A stretch of 64,000 nucleotides of DNA from Trichoplax adhaerens (Eukaryota; Placozoa; Uniplacotomia; Trichoplacea; Trichoplacidae): NCBI RefSeq assembly GCF_000150275.1, contig NW_002060974.1, positions 93,744 through 157,743 of the forward strand. The letters are read 5' to 3'. Within the stretch, counting starts at the first letter, position 1. The number at the start of each line of letters is the position of its first letter. Under the pieces are notes generated by a model that worked only from the letters and a program-made list of their open reading frames with translations, was not told where the DNA came from and did not search any database. Of the stretch, positions 44,658 through 64,000 are shown in pieces. Position numbers and translations under genes: made by a program.

Positions 44658-47600
44658 TTATTTTTTGGGTTTGAAAAATTTTAGATAAATGACAAGTCCT
44701 AGGATACCCACTTCCAATATGATAATGAATCCCAGCAACAATTTGTTTGTAACGACCCTGTAGTGTATTGTAAAAATCTATTTTAAGAATAAAAGAATGA
44801 TATTACTATTAAAATCTAATGGTAAAATGCGCTTACCTTCTACCAATGGTTGATATTAGTCTTCGACTTTTGCCGAGTTCCTGATTTGTGCCGGTCAACT
44901 GATATAAAATTATGAAAGTTCTTAGTGTAAATGTCTAAATCATGAAAGCCATTTTCAAAGCTGAAGTCACGGTTATTAAAATACAGCTGCAATACTTACG
45001 GTATCTCTAGTTCGAACAAGTGATTCCCGCTGGTCTCCCAGGTCTGTTAATATATTTATACCGACTTCGTCTTTATTTTTACCAGTAAGTAGGTTCATAA
45101 TTTTTGGATTTAAACAAGAAATTGAAAAATTAGAAAGTTAGCAGCTAAGATCGGTGAAAAATAAATTATAAAAAATTAAGGTAAAGATTTTTAAATCCTA
45201 TTATTGAACCTATTTAAAGATTTGAGGCATACATATTACGAATTTGTATTTATCAATAACCTGTTTCCGCGGCAACACGTTGTGATCTAGCAACGCTTTC
45301 ACTAGCTCGATTAAGCGTCTCATTTCCTTGAATTAACTTGGCTCTGTAGTCAAGTTCAGCTCTCTGTAAATTTTGAAGAGAATGGGATAAAGATTACAAA
45401 TACACCTATCTGTGGAGCGTTAAAATTGCCTATTTTTATACCATACATCCGCCGAAATAAGCTGGTAAGAAATAAAACTACACGCAGTAATCAATCTTGC
45501 ACAATGTAAAATAATACGAATAATTTCTAGCAGCTACTTATCAAAATTAATTATGTAAAGATCTTGTTTCTTAAATTTATATTCCTACACTTACTTCGAT
45601 AGCAGTGTCACCACTGTTACCAAATAATTGTTCGCGTCCGGCAGCCATGGAACTGTTACTAGTCGTAACGTCGTTCTAAACGTTGAAAATATAGTTAAAT
45701 ATGATTAATCTCATAACTTTATTCACAGCTTAAAATAGATAGGTTTGAGATTTATAGATAGAGCTTAATTGAATCTTATAGAATACGAAATCTTCGGTAG
45801 CTATACCTACTGAATCATAAAGAGCACAATAACAGAGAGAGTTACATGATAAGCTAATATTTTTGCCTACCAACTTATATTTGTATTGCTCGTATTCACG
45901 ACGTAGAGATCTTGCTTTGGATGACATTTGATTGCGATAGCTTGCCGGAGCTTGTTGTAGCTCAGCATCCAAATCATTTAACTAATAAATATGGCTTGTA
46001 TTAATTACAACAGTTTAAGAGCATTTACATACGATCCAGAAGCGAGTATTATTTTAGTATTTAGCTTATCAAGACTACAATGTTACGTACAGTATTTAAC
46101 TAAATTATGAAACATATTAAATTGATGATCATTATAGGTATTGGAAATTAGAAAATATTAGTGTCACACCAGTTACAACAAATGATAATTATGCTATTGA
46201 CCCGCGGTAAATAGTAAACGCCTGTAAAACTTGTAATTCAAAATGTAACTATGATATTGTGTCTATGATATACATATTAATATGGAAAATTTACTCTTGC
46301 ATACTGGTGTTATAATAAATTCACGTTGGTAAACATACCAAATATTTGACTTCATCTAGCTTTTTCTGAGTCTTTCTAATAGTATTTTTTCTCTGTTCTG
46401 TAAATGGAAGTAAATGTCAAATGTTTAGCAATGGTTTTTCATTTAGTCATCATGGAAATAGCATTTACCATGGATTAAAACAATATCAGAATAACACTTA
46501 ATAGTATTCTACTCGTACTATAAGTCTTATTGGGTATACGTTGCAAAAACCAAGAAGTACACTATACAATAAATAGAAGCACAACATTATACATAAAGAG
46601 CATTTACTACATGCAGTAAAAATATTGAAAGACTGGAGCTAGCAGAATTGCTTATAAACTTATACGTGATAATGGTGATGACACAAATTTTCTGAGAGAG
46701 TGCCTGTGATCATTAGTACACAATGACAGAGCATGTATACTCGATTAATCCACATACGTAAAGACTCGTTAATAGCGTTACTATTTTATCATTTGTAAGC
46801 AAACGAGTCTACGATAATCATATCACATTATGTCATGAATACCTAGCGAATAAAGATTATCGAAACGTAGTACTGTAATCATTCTTCAATGGTGGGCATG
46901 GGTGCGATCATCGATACAACAGTTCCTATTTACTCTATTTACTTCACTCCTTTCAAGTAGTTGCAGTCACGAGACGCAAGTCAACTACTTTTTTCCGACT
47001 ATAAGATTAGATAATTGAAATGTACTTTCTATCGCACATGACTTTATACTGTAGAAATAGAAATAATCAAGCATTGCATGTGGCATGAAGAAGACTATTG
47101 CTAATGGAAGTTTCGAAGCAGGACTAATATCCTATAGTACTGTAGAGTACAGGTCCAATTTTAAACTCAAGTGTAGTTCTTAATTTAGTACGTAACTGGT
47201 ATTTGACACGTTCACCTCGTCTCCTATTTGTAACGTAAAAGGAGTCTTTTAAGAACTTAGAGAGAGAGTCATCGTATTAAACTAAATATAATTCAGTGTA
47301 ATGATCATTGGAAAAGTAGATTTAAGTGGTCATGTCCAGATGAAAGTCTTTTAACAGCATTTAATTGACCAACCGACGACTAGTCTTCGCCTATATTTGT
47401 ATACAGTAGATTAGACACGATTGGCTGTACCATTATACGCATATACTGCAGTGTAGGGTCAACGATCTGTCAGTACCGTAGCATCGTTATTCTGAAATGC
47501 ATCAATAAGGGATGATTGAAAGGCAAACCAGAAATTTGTACAGTGATCCATTTGCAAATAAGTAATACATAGGCATTTATTATATTATTGATAAGTAAAG

Positions 47601-47868
47601 GGATAAGGTTGTCTTTTTCAATTAAGTTGAGTGGCTACTACTACGCCTGACTACCCGTCGAAGTTCCTGTCGCCATCGATTACTATTCTATCCTACCTTT
47701 AGACGAAAGTAGGCTACAATAGCGTGTTTTAGATCAATATTGAAAGTATGGATCCTAGTTGACTGTACCTCCAGATTCTTTCGGTATGGTAATATTGATG
47801 GTTTTATCCACTTCCTTAAAGAGGAACGCTAAATCCTCGCAACAATTTTCGAATCTTTCCGATGACAT
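44658..47868 (-). CDS. VTI1B: VTI1B-type Qb-SNARE
   Basis: Tail-anchored SNARE of the trans-Golgi and late endosome, contributing the Qb helix to fusion complexes. Eight exons, 5' to 3': 47769-47868, 46339-46397, 45871-45981, 45595-45675, 45261-45363, 45000-45070, 44837-44898, 44658-44757. The coding length is 687 nt (228 residues), against 232 in human VTI1B. The start MSSERFENCCEDL fits the family. The N-terminal helical part includes LDAELQQAPASYRNQMSSK, like human EELRYAPLSFRNPMMSK, which favours VTI1B over VTI1A. The SNARE motif contains ETDEVGINILTDLGDQRESL. The central layer residue appears to be Q165, aligned with Q in VTI1B and D in VTI1A. The transmembrane anchor (about 202-221) follows VTNK, and the protein ends KFFKPKK. 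Donors of exons 1 (GTACAG) and 5 (GTTATT) are weak, but the phases are consistent. Intron 1 is 1.4 kb. Confidence 0.94.
46398..47768. other. VTI1B intron 1
   Basis: AT-rich 1.4-kb intron with no internal gene or repeat array recognised. The start-codon exon lies 47769-47868, so regulatory sequence may extend into this intron; none can be named. Confidence 0.6.
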
Positions 47869-47928
47869 GATGGCTGCCTACGGGGAAATGCTCGACTGTC
47901 TAGTTCTACAGTGAGGTGGTCGACTGCG

Positions 47929-48170
47929 GTACAGTACTGTACTCTACCGGTATTTACCAGCCCATGCTACTGACCAAATGCTATACTGTACTGTGCAATG
48001 TCGACATGTATCTTGTTGTTGTAGTTATCGTTGCGTTTACTTGCGTACTGTACTGATTGCCCTAAAGTACAGTACAGTACGCTACAGTACTAGTACTGTA
48101 GTGTAGTACAGTGAAAACGACTGTGATACTGTACAGCACATTGTACCATCAGCACCATTCAGTAGTACGT
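47929..48170. repeat. TACAGTA/TACTGTA palindromic-word cluster upstream of VTI1B
   Basis: Dense, irregular copies of GTACAGTAC, TACTGTA and related self-complementary words, starting about 60 bp upstream of the VTI1B start codon (on its promoter side). They are not arranged as a regular tandem array. The function is unknown. Confidence 0.75.
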
Positions 48171-48239
48171 GTAAGGTACTGGACGGTTCAAAAAAAGTTC
48201 TTTCTGTTTTTTACTACAGTAGTAGTTACAGTCAACAAT

Positions 48240-49210
48240 GCACCTTATGACTACAGTATGACAACGATGACAACGATGACATCATGATCATTTATCGCCA
48301 TTCGTAAGCTTAATTCCTCCTTTTCCTGGTGATCGTTCATGCTGTTTTCGTGCAATTAGATAGTTCTCAAATTCAAAATTCAATCGTTTTCTTGATTCTC
48401 ACCAGTTTCAACTGAGTTTATGCATACTTTGTACTACCTTATGACTACATACAGTCTACAGTATGGCAACGATAACTTCATGATCATTCATCGCCATTCG
48501 TAAGCCTAATTCCTCCTTTTCCTGGTGATCGTTCATGCTGTTTTCGTGCTATTAGATAGTTCTCAAATTCAAAATTCAATCGTTTTCTTGATTCTCACCA
48601 GTTTCAACTGAGTTTATGCATACTTTGTACTACTTTATGACTACATACAGTCTACAGTATGACAACGATAACATCATGATCATTCATCGCCATTCGTAAG
48701 CCTAATTCCTCCTTTTCCTTGTGATCGTTCATGCTGTTTTCGTGCTATTAGATAGTTCTCAAATTCAAAATTCAATCATTTTCTTGATTCTCACCAGTTT
48801 CAACTAAATTTATGCATACTTTGTACTACTTTATGACTACATACAGTCTACAGTATGACAACGATAACATCATGATCATTCATCGCCATTCGTAAGCCTA
48901 ATTCCTCCTTTTCCTTGTGATCGTTCATGCTGTTTTCGTGCAATTAGATAGTTCTTAAATTCAAAATTCAATCGTTTTCTTGATTCTCGCCTGTTTCAAC
49001 TGAGTTTATGTATACTTTGTAGTACCTTATGACTACATACAGTCTACAGTATGACAACGATAACATCATGATCATTCATCGCCATTCGTCAGCCTAATTC
49101 CTCCTTTTCCTTGTGATCGTTCATGCTGGGGTATTCGTGTAATTCGATAGTTCTCAAATTCAATCGTTTTCTTGATTCTCACCAGTTTCAACTGAGTTTA
49201 TGCATACTTA
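48240..49210. repeat. Satellite array, five copies of 196 bp
   Basis: The word CATGATCATT starts at 48283, 48479, 48675, 48871 and 49067, exactly 196 bp apart. Each unit runs through CATCGCCATTCGTAAG, CTAATTCCTCCTTTTCC, GTGATCGTTCATGCTG and CTTGATTCTCACCAGTTTC. Copies differ by few changes, with the outer ones most diverged. It lies in the spacer between the divergent VTI1B and PNP genes. No open frame spans it and there is no sign of mobility. Confidence 0.95.
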
Positions 49211-51670
49211 TATGACGGAAGCGATTCTGATTCAATACAGTAAGATTTCCGAGCTCATTGCAAACTCATATCACTCAACGGCTAAAGCCTGAGTAGATCA
49301 CAGTATCGTTTCCGTGACATTTTAAAGTTCTCTACTCGACATGGGTGCTATGAACAAAGATTTCTATTAAAGATGAACCATACACAAGTAACAGTACAGT
49401 ATAGTACACAGGAACGTCCGAAAATACAGTACTGCATGCCTTACTCTATTTTATTTATTTATTTATTTTTTCCCCTCTTATAAAGTTAATATTAGCAATT
49501 CTATACTTTTTGCGGACAGTGTTACAAGAGGATATGCTGGTTAACACATCTCCTTGTATAGGGAAGTTCCTGGGATTACATACGCGTACATTGAATTCAT
49601 GGGAGTTATTAAACAGCTTTCAACCAACTACTGTAGGTCTAACAGAAATTCCAGGAGAATTTTCTCTTATTAGAAGTCGCTGACGATATTTAGGACTGCA
49701 GTCCTAAGCTGTATGTACAGCACTATACCGAAATTTATTCCGAGAAGAAGGGGCGGATTTAATTACATACAGTACGCATGTGACTACTTAATTAATTAAT
49801 CGCTCTGAAATCAAATTATTATTAGCGGGTAAGTGAGGATTATTAGCTTTAAAGCGACCGTATTTGGTGACAGAGCTATAGTAGTTTACAGTAGTAGTTT
49901 AAATTAGAAGCAAGATCACTTCAGTATATTGCAAGCGGTAAAGCTATTACCTCCACCAGTTGGTCATTTGCCGAAAATATATAAAATAACGAAGGTGTCG
50001 GAGAAAGGGGTGAAATACCCTTGAAGCATCCCTTAATTCATGGAATCGCCAAATTCAGCTGTTCATCATAATGTCCATCCTAATGATGGGTGACTGATAG
50101 GGTTTATCCGCTTAAAATGCAGGTTGAGTATTGCAGAACCAACTTGAATGTTCTCAAACATCATTAATAAAAGTTAATATTCGTACATGTATTCTAGTAA
50201 TTATGATAATACTGTACTCGTACGTTGATAAATAAATAAATGTTGAGCCAACTGTTGAGTATTTGCTGTCTGTACAGTATTTAGTTTCTGCATCTATACA
50301 TACAGCATGTCTACGTATGAAACTGGAATCTATATTAAATCCGCATGGACTTGTACTGCACCATGCTAATATACTGATGTAGTCAAGTATTTACGTATTA
50401 TAATTTCATACAGTAAATTCCAACGATTTTCAGTCACTGTGTAAATAACTTATGAAAAGTAAAATATAATGCAAATAGGTTGCGTAAAATAATTTCATTA
50501 AAATCGTAACAATGATTTACTTACAGTTAGTAATAATAATGGTCTTAGGTATAATTAGCTATAGGACTGGTAAGATCGTTCACGTTGCACTACATTTATA
50601 CCCACATTGGCCAAGTAAATAACAAGATATTTATTTATCTATCGATTGTCCATAACTGAGTCTACGGTATCACAACAGGAAACTATGCATATTCGTTGCT
50701 ACTTCACTACTAGAGGAAATATGCATAGAAGATACTTTATCCAATCTGTTGCAAAAATGATTTTACTTAAAGCTAGCCTAGTAGTGATTATTTTATTATT
50801 TTAGAGAAAAGTCATCATACTGGACGAGAAAAGATATAGGAGAAATATAGATTTACAGAGTCGATAGACTATCTATAGGTCTTATGATTAATACAATTCT
50901 TGAATATAAGAAATCACGATCTAGAATTGTTATCACTTGAGTAAAGGTGCTACTCTTGTTCGATGACAAGCTGAAGTCAGGATCAATTTTTGACCAACGT
51001 TATGACGCAATACTCATAGGCATTTGATAACTGGTGAGAAATACTTGACGATAACTGCACCCTCCTGGCGTCTATTATTTAGCTAAAGTGATTGACTTCG
51101 CGGGGATATTATTTGTCGATATTTCGTCTAGCGAATAATAAGCCAATGTGCGTATTTCGGAGTCTTACATTTTACATTCGATAAACGATCAATGACAATT
51201 ATCCAAACTGTTGCCCAATATGAAAAATGTTAAGTACAAGTAAGTTCCAGAAAATCAGATAAGACGCAGCTAAGGCATCCAGACTTGAGACATTGGCTAT
51301 CTTTATCGTAATTAATATCATTATTTCATTCATATTTAGTATTGTCTCAAAATAACTGACGAAAGATGTTTATTTTAAGTAGAAATGAGCGCGTACAGCT
51401 ACATGCGGACCGGCATCCCGTAGTCATTAATATAATTGCGTGGTAGCTGCATATAGTTATAAATAGGATGCTTTTAAAATAGGCAGACTTTTTCGAATTT
51501 TTCTTGCAGTGGTTGCTGTCACAGCTTGCTGCGTAAAGAGCTGTAAATTTAGTACAGAATTTAGATCTATTTAATTCCTTTCGTATCAGAAATTAAGAAA
51601 AAATTAAAATAAACTAAATTTCTCCATTGCAACATACGCACGATAGAACACATTAAGTAATCAATTCTCG
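49211..51670. other. Intergenic region upstream of PNP
   Basis: No gene recognised. It contains TACAGTA-type words near 49390-49435 and 50200-50420, and a short (TTTA)n run near 49449-49466. The remainder is AT-rich and apparently unique. The PNP promoter must lie toward its right end. Confidence 0.5.
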
Positions 51671-54527
51671 ATGGATACTAAAGCTAACAGGTAAAAAAAA
51701 AATACCATACAAAACTTTATGATGCTGCATGTAGATCTTGTACGATTATCTACGTTAACGTAAAATCTAAGTTTTCATTATTACAGTAATAATAAATGTG
51801 CTTTGCTAAGCTGCTGTTAACGAACATTGTGGTAACGGTTGAAACCTACGCACGTATTATCTACTCTAGTATTCTCGTATCTGCTTTACGAGTAAACTTG
51901 CATTAATCTATGCCTTTTTTCATTTTTTAGTGAAAATTATTCGTACGAAGACGTAGAAGCAATCTGCAAGTTCTTGTTGGAAAAATCTCATTATCGTCCA
52001 AAAATTGGAATTATTTGCGGTTCAGGACTGTCAAACTTAGCTGATATATTACAGGAACAAGAAGTAATTGCATATTCGGATATACCGAATTTTCCCACAT
52101 GTACAGGTGACAATCCCGGTGATAAACTCTGGGATATTTATAGGCATATTTTGCATTAATTTAATTATAATACTGCACTTGCCGTACGAATATAAGATAC
52201 TAGTGCAAACTCCCGTCGCTTTGCTGACGGTTTACGATAATGTGCTCATTTAACAGATAGTATTACCATTTGATAGACCTGTCAGATTCGGAACTAAGAT
52301 TGCTATAGCTCCTAAAAGATATTATAAGCTTGCAGTACTATGTCTTCTTTACGATATTAGTCAGATACTACCTATTACTGTTATGTACAGGCAGTTGATA
52401 TAGTCTAAGTAAAATTGTAGTAGGTGACCATAAGAACTTAAAAATTAAAGATAGTTAATTTACTGACTGCTATCTTAGCTTGGAGATCAATATGAGCGAG
52501 TGTAGCACCACGTAGCATATTAAAAATTTCACAAGTACCGTAATTTGAGAAGAATTGGACAATGATACTGTACCATCGTAATGCTGTAAAATAAATTTTT
52601 AAGTATACAGTAATATACTATATTTTCTAAGATGGTGATTGTCTTTATATGTCTGTTCATGGGTACTTTACATTTGCCATTTGATATCCAATTAGTCATG
52701 TTGCATTTCTTATTTTGCTGAACTTTTATTGCTTCATTCATACACATTTATAAGGTGCTACAGTATCAAAAATCTATTTAGAAAAAGAGCATCATACATG
52801 ATTTTTACTGCAATGTTTGCCTATGATTTCATGATGTAAAAAATAGTTCATGCTCTTAAGTTATTTCTTTCGTCAATAGTTCAAGGCCATAGGGCATGTT
52901 TAGTTTTTGGGATCTTAAACGATAAACCTGTTATCTGTATGCAAGGGCGATTTCATAAGTATGAAGGTTATTCAACATCTAAGGTTAGAGTTTAATTATT
53001 TATACAGAAGTAACTGTAAAATATTAGACTTCAATTCACTCAAATTCTTACTGTACAGTATAACTAATAAATATGTTAATTTACGCATTTATATGTAGTA
53101 CTATCTATCAAAGACATACTATATGAATGTACTATACTATATTGTGATTACTTAGTTATACATGCTATAGGCTTTAATTTCACAGTAAGAGTGATGGAGG
53201 GTTCGATATCTCAGAGGATTGAGATTTAGTCGCCATTTACAATTATTACAACAAAGGGTTTATAAAAGTTATGCTTTATTGTAGGTTAGTAATGTGAAGT
53301 ACAGTGAGGTAGTTACGGTAGATCAGCGTGCAAGCTGTCGTGAGTAACGAGTAGAAGTATTAGACTGTGAGAGACTAACTAGAAGACTAACTGAGAGGCT
53401 AATGAACTCTGAGGTAGAAATCGCCGGTATTTATAGTTTTAAAGATAGAGCACATGCAGAGAATAGGATTGTGGAATTAGATACAACATATACCATAACA
53501 GGTTACAAAATAGCAGATGATTGTAGAAAACAGCGAGTACCGTAATAACTAAATACAGTAGTCTATATATGAATGTAGAGTAAACGGACTGTAGATCTGT
53601 CTAAATATAAGAGTAATACAACATGTCTATATTTAAGAGTAGAATATAGTTACAGTATATTCTAAATACACTACAGTAAGTTATAAAGATAGCAGCTGAT
53701 TCTTGAATTAGTTTGCAAAAACATGGATAAAAAGAATAGCAAGCACTTTAAACTGAGAAAAGATATTTTAAATACGTGATTAAGATACATAGTATACTAT
53801 AGTTATACTATCATTTAAATGTAGTATTTGTTCTGCATATTTTGTTATACTGTAGGTTGCATTACCTGCTAGGCTTATGTATCTACTTGGAGTTGAAATT
53901 ATGATAGTGACTAATGCCGCCGGCGGTATTAATAGCGATTATGATCCAGGTAACATTATGATCATAAAAGATCACATCAATTTTCCTGGTATGGCAGGTG
54001 GTAGTGTTTTACGAGGGCCTAACGATGAAAGGTAAGACTAATAACTTAGATAAATTTCACATTGAATATGAGGTTAGTTGCAGTTTAATATATACTTCGA
54101 ACGAAGTTTATTTGATGCTTTACTGATGCGAACTAGATTTGGTCCACGTTTTCCAACTATGAATAATGTATATAATGACAAGCTGAGAGAACTAGTGAAA
54201 GTAGCTGCCAAAAATTGTGGAATATCTAATATCAGAGAGGGTGTATACTGCTTTCTAGGAGGGCCCAGCTTTGAGACGGTTGCTGAACTGCGCTTCTTAA
54301 AAGCAGCTGGTGTGGATGCTGTAGGAATGAGTACTGTGCCCGAAGTTGTTGCTGCGGGACATTGTGGCTTGAAAGTGTGTGGTTTATCGTTAATTTCTAA
54401 TAAAGCCATCATGGATTACGATACTGATGATAAGCCTAATCACGAAGAAGTTTTAGATACGGGAAAAACTAGCTGTGCTAACATACAGTCGTTAGTATCA
54501 GATCTTTTAAGACTTATAGAAGTGTAG
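51671..54527 (+). CDS. PNP: Purine nucleoside phosphorylase
   Basis: Cytosolic trimeric enzyme splitting (deoxy)inosine and (deoxy)guanosine with phosphate to base and (deoxy)ribose-1-phosphate in purine salvage. Five exons: 51671-51690, 51931-52106, 52880-52983, 53856-54031, 54137-54527. The coding length is 867 nt (288 residues), against 289 in human. Active-site residues align with human: S38 (S33) in CGSGLSN, H69 (H64) in VQGHRA, R89, H91, Y93 and E94 in QGRFHKYEGY, TNAAGG, F204 and E205 in GPSFETVAE, M223 in VGMSTVPEV, N247 (N243) and H261 (H257) in NHEEVL. Residue N247 favours 6-oxopurine nucleosides, as in mammalian PNP. The 20-nt first exon, MDTKAN plus AG, is inferred: it is the ATG with a following donor in the right phase, and gives the expected leader. 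The rest is very secure. Confidence 0.96.
52107..53855. other. PNP introns 2 and 3 (with exon 3 between)
   Basis: Two 0.8-0.9 kb introns flank exon 3 (52880-52983). The part at about 53280-53660 is purine-rich with scattered ACAGTA words and short repeats such as AGACTAACT. I see no gene or clear transposon. Confidence 0.55.
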
Positions 54528-54785
54528 GCAAGATAACTATCGTATACATCCAATCATAAGAATGCAATAATTATCATAAAATATCGAAATTGGGCAGGAA
54601 CTTGAATGGTTATATCACTAGATTGAAACAATTTGTTACGTTAGGAATATTTTGTTTGATTTCTCATACTATACGTAAATAATAATTGTTTGCCGTTGTA
54701 CCTCATAATCACATTGCTTTACTTAAACGTATAAATTTTAATTTAATTTAATCTACTAACTTGTTTCATGATCAACTTACTTATG

Positions 54786-54791
54786 AATAAA
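54786..54791 (+). terminator. Candidate PNP poly(A) signal
   Basis: AATAAA about 260 bp after the PNP stop codon, the first canonical hexamer I see there on the plus strand. The use of this site is inferred only from position. Confidence 0.35.
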
Positions 54792-55406
54792 AGGTTACGA
54801 TGACAACAGCAATGCAAATTGATGAGAATACGTCTATACTGCGACTCGTATACGCGAGTATAATATAACGCGTACTCGTAATATATTCTTGCGAATAAAT
54901 CACAGTTCGCCTGTATCTGCTATTTTCTTAATCGAATCTTTTATTTTGAAAAGCCAGCATATCTATGAGAAATTTGTTTTTGGTTTTCCTCATTTTCTTT
55001 AATGTTTATAAATTAATACTATATTATATTGCACCATCTATCTTTTGCCCTTTTTTTAATTTGATAATGAAATGGAACTGATAAGTAGTACAAGTGAGGC
55101 GTGGGTTACTGACTTTTGATTTGATAATATTAGTATTACTTATGCAGCATTTGCGTAATATTGTACAATAGGATATCGAGTGCGAAAGTGCTTTTATGAG
55201 TGCGTTTCTGTCGTGTTAGGATTGGCTAAGATATTCGAGATATTGTGGGTGTATACCTATAGAGCTATAAGAAACCAGATTTGGATACCAGGGACTTTTA
55301 CAGTAGTAGTCGGTTTATTTTACGGGCAAAGGCCGAAGTCTGCAGGCCAGTGTCTGCCATTTTCTGAATAAAATTGACAAATTCGTATTTATAACATACT
55401 CGTATC

Positions 55407-55434
55407 AGGGACCTGTAAGATCTTACAAGTCCCT
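55407..55434. repeat. 28-bp palindrome with one mismatched pair
   Basis: AGGGACCTGTAAGATC at the left reads as its own reverse complement across the centre at 55420/55421. Only one pair fails (55413 with 55428). There is no loop, so it could extrude as a cruciform or bind a dimeric protein. It lies about 0.9 kb after PNP. Confidence 0.85.
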
Positions 55435-56072
55435 GCTCATACGTACGTAAGCACTATTAGGATACTTTTAATCGCTAAGGCAATTAAAATATTGCAATTT
55501 GTCTATTTAAAATAGATCAAGAATAGTGGGCACTAGCTGATTTTACAGCTTGGCTGCGATATGTAAGAGTATAACTATATATAACATATACACCTGCATG
55601 CAAAGGATGGCGTATGCTATAGACAGATTGTGTTCCGAGTTTAGAACCAGCCATTTGTTCTTTATTTACAGCAGTCCAATATAAGATAGTACGAGCGTCT
55701 GTCTGCCCGCCAATTTCGTTCTAGAGTACGCTTTTAGCAGTAAAATAACAGTACAGTAGTATTGACTTCCTTCGGTAGGACAGTTTCAACGAAGTGTACA
55801 AAACAATTTATGCAAAATAGCTAGAGCTAAGCTAGACCCCTACACCTGTCGATAGTTCGGTTTCGACGCAAATCTACTTGATGTTCTCTTTCTCCAAAAA
55901 GAATAAGCGGAGCGGACTGACGTACTGCGATACGCCTGCTATGGACTTAATGAAGCTACATGTTCTACTTCATCAGCCACCTTGGATATCAATCGCAATA
56001 TCAGAAATTCCATTTCTTTTCTCGTTGTCTACAGCTGGCTTTTTAGAGGCAATCTTCATGTTGAAGCAATTT

Positions 56073-56083
56073 AAAAAAAAAAA
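56073..56083 (-). terminator. RNA polymerase III terminator of 5S rRNA (T11)
   Basis: Eleven A on the plus strand give T11 on the transcribed minus strand, 14 nt after the 3' end of the 5S gene. An oligo-T run is the standard Pol III stop, which supports the 5S copy being functional. Confidence 0.85.
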
Positions 56084-56097
56084 TTTTGGATAGAGGT

Positions 56098-56215
56098 GCC
56101 TACGGCATGAGGTATTCCCAAGCGGTCACCCATCTAAGTACTAACCCCACTCGACGCTGCTTAACTTCCGTGATCAGACGAGAACGGGTGTATTCAACGT
56201 GATGTGGTCGTAGGC
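56098..56215 (-). rRNA. 5S rRNA: 5S ribosomal RNA
   Basis: On the minus strand it begins GCCTACGACCACATCACGTT and ends ATGCCGTAGGC, so the two ends pair as helix I. Family landmarks are present: CTCGTCTGATCACGGAAG, GTTAAGCAGC (the A-box region of the internal promoter), GTTAGTACTTAGATGGGTGA and GACCGCTTGGGAATACC. The length is 118 nt, against about 120 usual. It lacks the usual short T tail directly at the end, but a T11 run follows. A single copy is seen here, not a tandem array. It is transcribed away from EML6. Confidence 0.96.

Positions 56216-64000
<7,785 letters not shown>

Larger units (their letters stand above)
54528..56097. other. PNP 3' flank and spacer before 5S rRNA
   Basis: It contains the PNP 3' UTR, a candidate poly(A) signal at 54786 and a near-perfect palindrome at 55407-55434. 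Short open frames at 55180-55371 and 55878-56093 show no family match; the latter runs into the 5S terminator region. Confidence 0.5.

Noticed and set aside
48240-49210. Regular repeats considered as a CRISPR array
   Set aside because: The whole 196-bp unit is repeated with no unique spacers, and the sequence is eukaryotic.

Overview
The window is eukaryotic nuclear DNA. It is AT-rich, and its protein genes are split into many small exons by short GT-AG introns. Its animal-type genes include kindlin, a girdin-family protein and a long EMAP-like protein. Dense introns, compact genes and deep similarity to vertebrate proteins suggest an early-branching animal, most plausibly a placozoan (Trichoplax/Hoilungia type). 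That assignment is an inference; a sponge or cnidarian is not excluded. I built every gene model by hand from splice sites. I kept an exon only if its reading phase joined its neighbours and, in most cases, the protein matched a known family.

Layout: (1) 1-4419, minus strand: N-terminal exons of kindlin (FERMT), running off the left edge. (2) 4420-10730: no convincing gene; four tandem-repeat families (5.7-8.7 kb), a perfect hairpin and a GC-richer patch. (3) 10731-17982, plus: complete SEC23 in 25 exons. (4) 17983-21273: intergenic DNA between convergent genes. (5) 21274-37631, minus: complete CCDC88 (girdin/Daple) homologue in 28 exons, about 2883 residues, with a 4.4-kb coiled-coil exon. 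(6) 37632-44657: no gene seen. (7) 44658-47868, minus: complete VTI1B SNARE in 8 exons. (8) 47869-51670: a palindromic-word cluster, a 5 x 196 bp satellite and unique sequence between divergent VTI1B and PNP. (9) 51671-54527, plus: complete purine nucleoside phosphorylase in 5 exons, the first only 20 nt. (10) 56098-56215, minus: a 5S rRNA gene with a T11 terminator. (11) 56658-64000, plus: first 20 exons of an EML5/EML6 homologue, running off the right edge.

The genes are not an operon or pathway. SEC23 (COPII coat) and VTI1B (Qb-SNARE) both act in vesicle traffic. Kindlin, the girdin homologue and EML6 belong to adhesion and cytoskeleton biology. PNP is purine salvage. The most unusual features are the enlarged girdin-family protein with recent in-frame repeats, layered satellite arrays, and clusters of TACAGTA/TACTGTA words, two of them just upstream of genes. 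I found no clearly new multi-gene system.
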